DNA of 26,999 bases. Source: B16-G9 sp964400655 (lineage in GTDB: Bacteria; Bacteroidota; Bacteroidia; Bacteroidales; F082). Both the position numbers and the translations under genes were made by a program. Shown here in pieces: positions 1 through 6,270 of this stretch. How positions within the stretch are numbered: position 1 is the stretch's first letter; each line of letters begins with the position of its first letter. The DNA lies in assembly GCA_964400655.1 (NCBI GenBank), contig CAYNVN010000087.1, forward strand, positions 1 to 26,999, given 5' to 3'. The notes under the pieces are model-generated. The model did no database searches, was not told the DNA's origin, and saw only the letters and a program-made list of their open reading frames with translations.

Positions 1-1
1 C

Positions 2-123
2 CCGTCATTTCGAGGGAGGTACGACCGAGAAATCCCCTAATAAAGATGACTGGATTCCCATTTACTGCAGAGGCAGGTTGATGCAGGGGAGATTCCTCAG
101 TCGTACCTCCTTCGGAATGACGG
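2..123. repeat. Imperfect inverted repeat, 33-bp arms
   Basis: The left arm (2-34) and right arm (91-123) are reverse complements at 29 of 33 positions, separated by 56 bp. Both arms start with CCGTCATT and share GGAGGTACGA. The inner flanks also partly pair (CCCC near 34-37 with GGGG near 86-89). The whole unit could fold into a long cruciform or RNA hairpin. Elements of this type, with GTCATT ends, are common between genes in Bacteroidota, so a dispersed palindromic repeat is likely (established pattern, from memory). No transposase lies nearby in this window. Confidence 0.75.
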
Positions 124-156
124 TAGGCTGTGTGGAAGGGGGTACTCAGTACAAAG

Positions 157-231
157 CAACTATCTCAACTTCTCAAACCTCTAAACTTTCAAACTTTGAA
201 CTTCTAAATCTTGAATTTTCTTAACCTTTTC
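157..231. repeat. Degenerate tandem repeat, unit about 8 bp
   Basis: About nine consecutive units of 7-10 bp follow the pattern (c/a)aact(t/c)t(c/t), for example CAACTTCT at 166, AAACTTTC at 183, AAACTTTG at 191 and AACTTCT at 199. The stretch has almost no G on the plus strand. It contains no open frame of note. It sits between the inverted repeat at 2-123 and the hairpin at 223-269, and I see no gene in bases 1-335. Confidence 0.55.
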
Positions 232-269
232 GGTCGAACAAAGCCTCGCGGGTGGAGACCGGAAAGGTT
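223..269. repeat. Hairpin, 13-bp arms, non-terminator type
   Basis: AACCTTTTCGGTC (223-235) pairs with GACCGGAAAGGTT (257-269), with a single G-T wobble and a 21-nt GC-rich loop. Neither strand has a U-tract after the stem, so it is not a canonical intrinsic terminator, although it lies 67 bp downstream of the minus-strand gene that stops at 336. The remaining bases, 270-335, hold nothing I recognise. Confidence 0.6.
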
Positions 270-335
270 GGCTCTGCGGAGTAAAATTTGAAATCAATAA
301 GTATTCCGTAATATTTTTTCAGCGGTTGGTAAATA

Positions 336-881
336 TTAATTACTGACAAATGCGTTGAAAACAATCCAAAGTTCAATTTCATTATCAAAACCTGTAAAAG
401 CGGGGATGTTCAGTTCGTCGTTGTAAAGTTTTCCATTAAGTGTAAAAATTCTGTATTGCCCCGACCCGGGATAGGTTATATCCATTTTAAAATTGACCGT
501 TTTATCTATTTCAGGGTCGTCGCAAATAAGTTGCAGCTCAATGGGGTAGGTTTGGTTTATGCTTTGCTGGTCGATGATGCTATTTATGGGAAACATACCT
601 TTAAACAGATATTCGGTATCTTTTACTGTTTCTGTCTCTTGGGTAACCGTATTACGGTTTTCCAAAGTTTCTTTAAAATCGCTGTTTTTAAGTTTAAGTA
701 TAAAGTCTCCGGTTTTATAATTAAGTGTTACGGCAATGTTATTGTTTGTCCATTGAAAATTTTCTCCCTCTTTGGAGGCACTTAATTTAAGTTGTGCTTT
801 ATATGTTTGGTATTTTACCTCTTGCGATGTTGCCGTAAAGAGGCTAAAAAGTAAAATGGCGGTAGTTATCAGCATCTTCAT
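336..881 (-). CDS. Secreted protein of unknown function
   Basis: I do not recognise this 181-residue protein with confidence. It starts with an N-terminal signal peptide (basic start, hydrophobic core about residues 3-15, likely cleavage after TATS-Q at about residue 20), so it should leave the cytoplasm. The rest is polar and rich in alternating beta-type segments, with a conserved-looking end (about residues 150-178: GxLYNDE, FTGFDNE, then an aromatic terminal strand). The layout weakly recalls YceI-like lipid-binding beta-barrels, but the match is too poor to name it. The frame stays open upstream to 1106, but that extension would run through the groEL terminator and the groEL 3' end. The ATG at 881, directly in front of the signal peptide, is therefore the start. 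The terminator at 968-1002 separates it from groEL, so it probably has its own promoter. Confidence 0.8.
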   Translation of the reverse strand: MKMLITTAILLFSLFTATSQEVKYQTYKAQLKLSASKEGENFQWTNNNIAVTLNYKTGDFILKLKNSDFKETLENRNTVTQETETVKDTEYLFKGMFPINSIIDQQSINQTYPIELQLICDDPEIDKTVNFKMDITYPGSGQYRIFTLNGKLYNDELNIPAFTGFDNEIELWIVFNAFVSN

Positions 882-967
882 AATTAATTGTTTTGGTAAA
901 AGTATAAATATTTTGAACTGAAAGATAATTGTTTTGGGAAGAGGAAAAATTTTGCCGATTGAACCAT

Positions 968-1002
968 AAAAAAACCGGCCTCTAAAAGAAGCCGGTTTTT
1001 TT
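968..1002 (-). terminator. Intrinsic terminator of groEL
   Basis: A 12-bp perfect stem (968-979 with 991-1002, core ACCGGC/GCCGGT) encloses an 11-nt loop and is flanked by A- and T-runs, so it can work in both directions. It lies 20 bp past the groEL stop on the minus strand and separates groEL from the next gene. Confidence 0.9.
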
Positions 1003-1021
1003 ATTGATTTTGCAATGATGA

Positions 1022-2659
1022 TTACATCATGCCGGGCATTCCGCCGCCCATAGGAGGCATGGCAGGAGCCGGAGGATTTTCCTCTTTGTGCTCGCTTAAA
1101 ACGCACTCGGTAGTAAGCAGCATTCCGGCGATTGATGCAGCATTTTCAAGAGCCACGCGGGTTACTTTTGTAGGATCGATAACACCGGCAGCGGTAAGGT
1201 TTTCGTAAGTTTCGGTACGGGCATTAAAGCCGTAGTCGTCTTTTCCGTTTTTAACTTCGTTAACCACAACCGAACCTTCAAGACCGGCGTTTTCAACAAT
1301 AATGCGCAAGGGCTCTTCAACAGCTCTTTTTACGATGTTAATACCAATCTCTTCGTCTTCATTGTCGGCTTTTACTTTGTTAAGCGAGTTGGCAGCACGT
1401 AACAGGGCAACACCACCTCCGGGAACAAATCCCTCTTCGATGGCAGCACGTGTTGCCGAAAGCGCATCATCAAAACGGTCTTTTTTCTCTTTCATTTCAA
1501 CTTCGCTGGCAGCACCCACATAAATTACGGCAACACCGCCTGCAAGTTTGGCAAGACGCTCCTGCAGCTTTTCTTTGTCGTAATCCGATGTGGTGGTTTC
1601 AATTTGCGCTTTGATTTGGTTAACACGGGCTTCGATGTTGCTTGCATCGCCTTTTCCGCTGACAATGGTAGTGTTTTCTTTATCGATGGTTACCTTTTCG
1701 GCTTCACCAAGCATTTCAACGGTTGCATCTTCGAGTTTGTAACCTTTTTCTTCGGAAATAACCACACCGCCTGTTAAAACGGCAATGTCTTCCAGCATCT
1801 CTTTTCTTCTGTCGCCAAAGCCCGGAGCTTTAACAGCGGCAATTTTAAGCGAACCGCGCAAACGGTTTACAACGAGGGTTGCCAGTGCTTCGCCGTCAAC
1901 ATCTTCGGCAATGATGAGTAAAGGTTTGCCTGTTTGAACAGCTTTTTCCAAAATAGGAAGCAGCTCTTTCATAACAGAGATTTTTTTGTCGTGGATAAGA
2001 ATCAAAGGGTTATCGAAAACGGTGGTCATTTTTTCGGTATCGGTTACAAAGTAAGGAGAGATGTAACCACGGTCGAACTGCATACCTTCAACCACGTCAA
2101 CATAAGTTTCGATACCTTTAGCTTCTTCGATGGTGATAACACCCTCTTTTTTAACCTTACCCATGGCTTCGGCAATCATTTTACCGATGGTTTTATCGTT
2201 GTTGGCCGAAATGGTAGCAACCTGTTCGATTTTGTCGCTGCTGTCGCCAACTTCGTGGCTCATCTTTTTAATGGATTCGATAACTTTAGCAACGGCTTTG
2301 TCGATACCGCGTTTAAGGTCCATTGGGTTGGCACCTGCGGTTACGTTTTTAAGGCCGGTGTTAAAAATCGACTGAGCCAGTACGGTGGCGGTAGTTGTTC
2401 CGTCGCCGGCAACATCGTTGGTTTTTGAGGCAACCTCTTTAACCATTTGAGCACCCATGTTTTCAACAGCATCGGTAAGCTCAATCTCTTTGGCTACGGT
2501 AACACCGTCTTTGGTTACCTGAGGAGCACCAAACGATTTGTCGATAATTACGTTACGGCCTTTGGGGCCGAGGGTTACTTTTACTGCATTTGATAATGCA
2601 TCAACACCTTTTTTAAGGCCTTCTCTTGCTTCGTGATCGAATAAAATGTCTTTTGCCAT
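1022..2659 (-). CDS. groEL: Chaperonin GroEL (Hsp60, large subunit)
   Basis: This is the ATP-driven folding chaperonin that forms a 14-subunit double ring with GroES in the cytoplasm. The 545-residue length is standard. The N-terminus has the family signature AKDILFDHEAR. The ATP-binding segments LGPKGRNV (about 31-38) and GDGTTTATVL (about 86-95) are present. The apical and intermediate domains are complete, including AAIEEGFVPGGGVALLRA near residue 400, and the C-terminal tail is the usual Gly/Met-rich GGGMPGMM. Nothing is truncated. It follows groES by 45 bp and is co-transcribed with it. The terminator at 968-1002 ends the unit. Expression should depend on the groES promoter region at 3012-3088. 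Confidence 0.98.
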   Translation of the reverse strand: MAKDILFDHEAREGLKKGVDALSNAVKVTLGPKGRNVIIDKSFGAPQVTKDGVTVAKEIELTDAVENMGAQMVKEVASKTNDVAGDGTTTATVLAQSIFNTGLKNVTAGANPMDLKRGIDKAVAKVIESIKKMSHEVGDSSDKIEQVATISANNDKTIGKMIAEAMGKVKKEGVITIEEAKGIETYVDVVEGMQFDRGYISPYFVTDTEKMTTVFDNPLILIHDKKISVMKELLPILEKAVQTGKPLLIIAEDVDGEALATLVVNRLRGSLKIAAVKAPGFGDRRKEMLEDIAVLTGGVVISEEKGYKLEDATVEMLGEAEKVTIDKENTTIVSGKGDASNIEARVNQIKAQIETTTSDYDKEKLQERLAKLAGGVAVIYVGAASEVEMKEKKDRFDDALSATRAAIEEGFVPGGGVALLRAANSLNKVKADNEDEEIGINIVKRAVEEPLRIIVENAGLEGSVVVNEVKNGKDDYGFNARTETYENLTAAGVIDPTKVTRVALENAASIAGMLLTTECVLSEHKEENPPAPAMPPMGGGMPGMM

Positions 2660-2704
2660 TTTTCTAAATTTTTTGGTTATTCTTTAAATTATTTTTTTCT
2701 GAAA

Positions 2705-2983
2705 TTAAACGATTGCCAAAATATCCGATTCGCTCATAATGAGGTAATCTTTGTCCTCAAGCGTGATTTCGGTTCCGGCATATTTTCCATACAATACTTT
2801 GTCGCCAACTTTAACGGTAACATTATTGTCGTCGTTGGCTTCGGGAACTGCCACAACAACTCCCATTGATGGTTTTTCTTTTGCTGTGTCGGGAATAATA
2901 ATACCGCTTGCCGTCTTTGCTTCTGCCTCTACAGGCTCAATAACTACACGGTCGCCAAGCGGTTTAATGTTTACGTTTGCCAT
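2705..2983 (-). CDS. groES: Co-chaperonin GroES (Hsp10)
   Basis: GroES is the heptameric lid that closes the GroEL cavity. The protein has 92 residues, the usual size. It starts with NIKPLGDRVVIEP, followed by the mobile loop around residues 17-33 (TASGIIIP, the GroEL-contacting IIIP tripeptide region). GDKVLYGKYAGTEI and the C-terminal DILAIV strand are typical of the family. It is the first gene of the groES-groEL unit, with a terminator for the upstream secG just before it. No CIRCE element (the HrcA operator) is visible upstream; instead there is a sigma-54-like promoter. The leader just before the ATG, TAAAACCTGATAAA, is identical to that of pheT. Confidence 0.98.
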   Translation of the reverse strand: MANVNIKPLGDRVVIEPVEAEAKTASGIIIPDTAKEKPSMGVVVAVPEANDDNNVTVKVGDKVLYGKYAGTEITLEDKDYLIMSESDILAIV

Positions 2984-2985
2984 AT

Positions 2986-2999
2986 TTTATCAGGTTTTA
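2986..2999 (-). promoter_or_regulatory. Leader motif shared with pheT
   Basis: On the minus strand TAAAACCTGATAAA lies 2 nt before the groES ATG. The same 14 nt lie 2 nt before the pheT ATG (8727-8740). No Shine-Dalgarno sequence is present in either leader. A translation-initiation or leader function is inference. Confidence 0.5.
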
Positions 3000-3020
3000 T
3001 GGTTAAATACTGTGTGGGCC

Positions 3021-3039
3021 TTGTCATAATTCGTGCCAA
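3021..3039 (-). promoter_or_regulatory. Candidate sigma-54-type promoter of groES
   Basis: Minus strand: TTGGCACG (3039-3032) matches the -24 element of sigma-54 promoters exactly. After 4 nt follows ATGAC where the -12 element TTGCW is expected, so the -12 half is poor (the G is kept, the C is not). Transcription would start near 3012, giving a leader of about 29 nt. The usual TAnnTTTG element is absent from this region, unlike most other genes in the window. A sigma-54 activator gene lies three genes upstream in the same cluster. Confidence 0.5.
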
Positions 3040-3049
3040 ACCTGACGGC

Positions 3050-3088
3050 AAAAAAAATGTCAGAACATCTATGACATTCTGACATTTT
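3050..3088 (-). terminator. Intrinsic terminator of secG; also a dyad upstream of groES
   Basis: Arms 3054-3065 and 3077-3088 (core ATGTCAGAA / TTCTGACAT) form a 12-bp perfect stem with an 11-nt loop. On the minus strand it is followed by a run of eight T (3057-3050). It starts 22 bp past the secG stop. The same dyad is centred about 59 bp upstream of the predicted groES start site and contains repeated TGTCA half-sites, so it could also bind a regulator. Confidence 0.85.
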
Positions 3089-3110
3089 AAAAAGAGATAT
3101 TTTAAAACTT

Positions 3111-3440
3111 TTAATTTCCTGTATTTTCGGCAGGAGCTGTTGGCAGGTTAACCGGTGCGGCAGTGTTTTCAATTTTATTTTTAAGCTGCGAATCTTCCTG
3201 TCCGTCGGTATTAATCTGACGCGGAATAATGGTAGCGGCGGCAAGACTTAAAACAAGAATGCCGATGCCGAAGCCCCAGGTAAGTTTTTCGAGCATATCA
3301 GCGGTTTGCCTAACACCCATAAACTGGCTTCCCCCCGAAAAGTTGGCAGCCAATCCGCCTCCTTTGGGGTTCTGAACCAAAACAATCAATCCCAGCAAAA
3401 TGCTGACAACTAAAATGACGATTGAGAATAAAATATACAT
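3111..3440 (-). CDS. secG: Preprotein translocase subunit SecG
   Basis: SecG is the small accessory subunit of the SecYEG channel in the inner membrane. The protein has 109 residues with two membrane segments: about 2-22 (ILFSIVILVVSILLGLIVLV) and about 53-72 (LTWGFGIGILVLSLAAATII). Between them lies the family's cytoplasmic loop, NPKGGGLAANFSGGSQFMGVRQT, with the conserved glycine-rich part. The C-terminal 35 residues are polar and Pro/Ala-rich, a variable tail. It starts 7 bp after the stop of the TPR gene upstream, so the two form one operon read from the promoter at 4275-4282. The terminator at 3050-3088 ends it. Confidence 0.95.
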   Translation of the reverse strand: MYILFSIVILVVSILLGLIVLVQNPKGGGLAANFSGGSQFMGVRQTADMLEKLTWGFGIGILVLSLAAATIIPRQINTDGQEDSQLKNKIENTAAPVNLPTAPAENTGN

Positions 3441-3447
3441 TGTTTTA

Positions 3448-4242
3448 TTATTTATTGTTTAACTCGTTATTAGCTTTTTCAATAAGGGCTGCAAAGTAAC
3501 TACTTTTTTCCGGAAATTTCAAAATTAATTTTTCATACATTAAAACGGCTTTTTTATAGTACCCCTGATCGAAATAGATGTTGGCAAGCGTTTCGCTAAC
3601 AATGTCTTCCTGCTCCACTACGCTCTGTTTGGCTTTAGCCAACGGGTCGTAAAATTCGCCTTTGGAACGCGAGATGGAAGGGTCGTTGGTAATAAATTCG
3701 TCAATAATGTTTGCTTTCACTTTTTTTGAAAGCGGTTTTTTCTTTTCTTCTCCTTTTAATTTTTTCTCCGCTTCTATTTCTCTGATACGTTGCTCAATAA
3801 TCTTTTTTAACTGCGCAATGGTATCTTCTTCTGAGGTTTTTTCCGGAGATGATTTTGCCGGTTCGGGGGGTTGGGCGGTTTTTTGTTCGCCGGCGGATTT
3901 TGAGGTTGAAACATTGCTTTCGGGATGGGCCGGTTGTTTTTCTTCCGTTTCGGGTTGAGGCCGGGTTTGTTCCTGCTGCTCTTCAACCACAATACGAACC
4001 CTGTCGCGGCTAATCCTGTCGATATGCCGTTTCAGGATATTCCGGTTTCCGGCATAAATGGCAGTGGTTTTAAGCTCCTGATCGTACCGGATGTTTCTTT
4101 CTTTAAAAAGATTGATGGAAAGTAAAATGCGGGCCGACTGGAAATAGGGAAAATCTTTAACCAGTGCATTCAACTCTTGCAGGGTTTCCGCATTGAGTTT
4201 TTCAGGGTTTGTGAGGTATGATATGAATTGGTCTTTGTTCAT
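3448..4242 (-). CDS. TPR-containing protein of the lptE-secG cluster
   Basis: The protein has 264 residues and no signal peptide or membrane segment, so it is cytoplasmic or peripheral. The N-terminal part (about 1-85) is helical and begins with a YLTNPEKL segment followed by PYFQSARILL, which I recall from conserved Bacteroidota proteins at this locus. Residues about 88-160 are a low-complexity linker rich in Gln, Glu, Pro and Lys. Residues about 215-262 form one or two TPR motifs (LANIYFDQGYYKKAVLMYEKLILKFPEK). The precise role is unknown; its position between lptE and secG suggests envelope or secretion housekeeping (inference). It has its own TAnnTTTG promoter 26 nt upstream of its transcript start region and is joined to secG by a 7-bp gap. 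Confidence 0.85.
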   Translation of the reverse strand: MNKDQFISYLTNPEKLNAETLQELNALVKDFPYFQSARILLSINLFKERNIRYDQELKTTAIYAGNRNILKRHIDRISRDRVRIVVEEQQEQTRPQPETEEKQPAHPESNVSTSKSAGEQKTAQPPEPAKSSPEKTSEEDTIAQLKKIIEQRIREIEAEKKLKGEEKKKPLSKKVKANIIDEFITNDPSISRSKGEFYDPLAKAKQSVVEQEDIVSETLANIYFDQGYYKKAVLMYEKLILKFPEKSSYFAALIEKANNELNNK

Positions 4243-4274
4243 CCTTATTTATTCCCGCTGTAAGGTATTGTTTG

Positions 4275-4282
4275 CAAAGGTA
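4275..4282 (-). promoter_or_regulatory. -7 promoter element of the TPR-secG operon
   Basis: Minus strand TACCTTTG fits the Bacteroidota -7 consensus TAnnTTTG. Start would be near 4268, a leader of about 26 nt to the ATG at 4242. No clear -33 TTTG is seen at the expected distance. The rest of the 177-bp gap to lptE (4243-4419) shows nothing else definite. Confidence 0.6.
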
Positions 4283-4419
4283 TCTAATTTTTACATTAAC
4301 AGCCCCGAACATTAAAAATCGTTATGTTTCAAAGGGGATGGCTCAAAACGGTTATCGTAACAGTGCCACCATGTGCAGGAAAAATAAAAGAATAAATATT
4401 TTGAAAACCGGATTAAAGT

Positions 4420-4947
4420 TTACCAGTTGATTACCGCTTTATTAAAAATGTCGTCGGCCAGCGCTTCCGAAATTTGTTGTACAAGTTGTGCTTTAACGCT
4501 GTTAAAATCCTGTTCGGATGAGTATTCGGAAAATTCGGTAAATTTTTGTTCAAAATCTTTATCGGGTTCGTACTTGTTTACAAAGCGCACGTTAACGGTA
4601 ATGGTAAGCCTGTTCATGGCAGCGGTTTGGTCGCCCTGAATGGCTACCGGCATGGTTTTGTAAGCAACAATTTCTCCTTCAAAGGCAAGGTCGCCATTAC
4701 GTTCAACCATGTTAAGGTTTAACTGTGACGTAAATTTATCGCGAATGATATTTGTAAAAACCGGACTCAATGTAGGTTCAACCAATGCGGCTTTATTCGG
4801 GAAGTACTGGATGGAGATGGTTTTGGCTTCGGGCGGTACCGAAGCTCCCGTAAGCGAATATACTCCGCAACCCGAAAACAGGCTTGTGGTCAGCAATAGT
4901 AATACTGCTGAAAATACGGCCATAAATATTTTGTTCTTTAAGTTCAT
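4420..4947 (-). CDS. lptE: LPS-assembly lipoprotein LptE
   Basis: LptE is the outer-membrane lipoprotein that plugs the LptD barrel and helps insert lipopolysaccharide. The protein has 175 residues from the ATG at 4947. It has a lipoprotein signal peptide with lipobox LFSGC (lipidated Cys27), followed by GVYSLTGASVPPEAKTISIQYF, the typical start of the Bacteroidota LptE family. The alternating alpha/beta body ends with a C-terminal helix (QLVQQISEALADDIFNKAV). The frame extends four codons upstream to a TTG at 4959, but the ATG directly before the signal peptide is the better start. It follows the sigma-54 activator gene by 33 bp and is probably co-transcribed with it. LptD is not in the window. 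Confidence 0.9.
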   Translation of the reverse strand: MNLKNKIFMAVFSAVLLLLTTSLFSGCGVYSLTGASVPPEAKTISIQYFPNKAALVEPTLSPVFTNIIRDKFTSQLNLNMVERNGDLAFEGEIVAYKTMPVAIQGDQTAAMNRLTITVNVRFVNKYEPDKDFEQKFTEFSEYSSEQDFNSVKAQLVQQISEALADDIFNKAVINW

Positions 4948-4980
4948 TATTTCTGACAATTATTTTTCCGGATATTGAGT

Positions 4981-6201
4981 TTATCTGATGTTATATTCTT
5001 TGATCTTCCGGTAGAGTGTTCGTTCGGAAATGCCCAGTTCGTTTGCAGCAGCTTTGCGTTTGCCCTTGTGCCTGTTAAGCGCTTTGCGAATCATCTCTTT
5101 TTCGTGGTCTTGCAGCGAAAGCGATTCTTCAACGATTTCCGATTCGGTGATGGGTTGCTGTTCGTCGGGTTTGGATATGATGATGTGGCCCGGCTCCTGA
5201 TTTTCGTTTTCAACCGGAATAAGTGTTTTAACCATCACCTCTTCATCGGTAACCGGCATTTCCTGTTGATGGGGTTCGGGTTTTCCCATATTGGAATAAA
5301 CAATTTTTTTCAGTTCGGTAATGTCGCGTTGCATATCGAACAGTACTTTATAAAGCAATTCCCTTTCCGACAGGCTTTCACTCTCTTTGTTGCTGTACAA
5401 AACAGGTAATTCGGTTTTGTTCAGGTCGGGGAGATATTTTTTTAAGGTTTCGGCGGTTATCTCCTTTTCCGGTTCAATAATCGAAATTTGTTCGGTAATG
5501 TTTTTAAGCTGCCGGATATTTCCCGGCCAGTGGTAGCTTTCCAAAACCCTTACCGCTTCGGGGGTAAGCCGTAACGGCGGCATCCGGTATTTTTCGGCAA
5601 AGTCGGCAGCAAATTTTCTAAATATTAAATGGATGTCTTCCTTGCGTTCGCGTAAGGGCGGTATGTAAATGGGGACTGAGTTCAGCCGGTAATAGAGGTC
5701 TTCCCTGAATTTTCCTTCCTGAATGGCTTTTTGAACATTTACGTTGGTTGCCGCAACCACCCTTACATCGGTTTTTTGAACTTTTGAAGATCCTACTTTT
5801 AAAAATTCGCCGGTTTCCAAAACGCGTAAAAGCCTTACCTGTGTTGAGAGGGGAAGTTCGGCCACTTCATCCAGAAAGATGGTTCCGCCGCTGGCCACTT
5901 CAAAATAGCCTTTCCTTGTGTCGGAAGCTCCTGTAAACGAGCCTTTCTCATGTCCGAAAAGCTCCGAATCGATGGTTCCTTCGGGAATGGCACCACAGTT
6001 TACGGCAATATAGTGGCCGTGTTTCCGGGTACTGAGCTGATGGATAATTTTTGGAAAAACCTCTTTGCCTGTTCCGCTTTCGCCGGTAACAAGCACGGTT
6101 AAATCGGTGGGTGCCACCTGCATGGCCACATCAATGGCACGATTAAGAAAAGGGGAGTTCCCTATTATTCCGAACCGCATTTTTACACTTTGTATATCCA
6201 T
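4981..6201 (-). CDS. Sigma-54-dependent transcriptional activator, Fis-type
   Basis: This AAA+ enhancer-binding protein remodels RNA polymerase containing sigma-54. The protein has 406 residues. The AAA+ domain starts almost at the N-terminus: Walker A GESGTGKE (40-47), the sigma-contact loop GSFTGA (87-92; GAFTGA is the consensus), Walker B GTIFLDEV (106-113), the arginine-finger region REDLYYRL (166-173) and WPGNIRQL (225-232). A long acidic linker (about 260-360) leads to a Fis-type helix-turn-helix (about 364-403, AAANELGISERTLYRKI). No receiver, GAF or PAS domain is present, so activity is probably set by partner proteins or expression level (inference). This gene sits ahead of lptE in the cluster that ends with groESL; a sigma-54-like promoter precedes groES. 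No good TAnnTTTG element is visible in the 69 bp before it. Confidence 0.93.
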   Translation of the reverse strand: MDIQSVKMRFGIIGNSPFLNRAIDVAMQVAPTDLTVLVTGESGTGKEVFPKIIHQLSTRKHGHYIAVNCGAIPEGTIDSELFGHEKGSFTGASDTRKGYFEVASGGTIFLDEVAELPLSTQVRLLRVLETGEFLKVGSSKVQKTDVRVVAATNVNVQKAIQEGKFREDLYYRLNSVPIYIPPLRERKEDIHLIFRKFAADFAEKYRMPPLRLTPEAVRVLESYHWPGNIRQLKNITEQISIIEPEKEITAETLKKYLPDLNKTELPVLYSNKESESLSERELLYKVLFDMQRDITELKKIVYSNMGKPEPHQQEMPVTDEEVMVKTLIPVENENQEPGHIIISKPDEQQPITESEIVEESLSLQDHEKEMIRKALNRHKGKRKAAANELGISERTLYRKIKEYNIR

Positions 6202-6270
6202 CAGTAGTTTATTTAGAAATCACAAATTCAATAAAACAATAAAACAATTCTGTTTCGGTATAAATTACCG

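Noticed and set aside
456..785. Plus-strand frame of 109 codons opposite the secreted-protein gene
   Set aside because: It is antisense to a gene with a good signal peptide, has no promoter or recognisable domain, and Phe/Ile-rich shadow composition.
882..1106. N-terminal extension of the 336-881 gene (in-frame start at 1106)
   Set aside because: It would overlap the groEL 3' end and its terminator and add a basic low-quality segment before a clear signal peptide; the ATG at 881 is far better.
1934..2428. Plus-strand frame of 164 codons inside groEL
   Set aside because: It is an antisense shadow of a highly conserved gene, with Phe/Asn-rich composition and no domain.
2984..3110. CIRCE element (HrcA operator) before groES
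   Set aside because: No TTAGCACTC-N9-GAGTGCTAA or close variant is present; the dyad there has unrelated arms.
4975..5409. Plus-strand frame of 144 codons opposite the sigma-54 activator
   Set aside because: It is antisense to a gene with all AAA+ motifs; the composition is that of a reverse-strand shadow.
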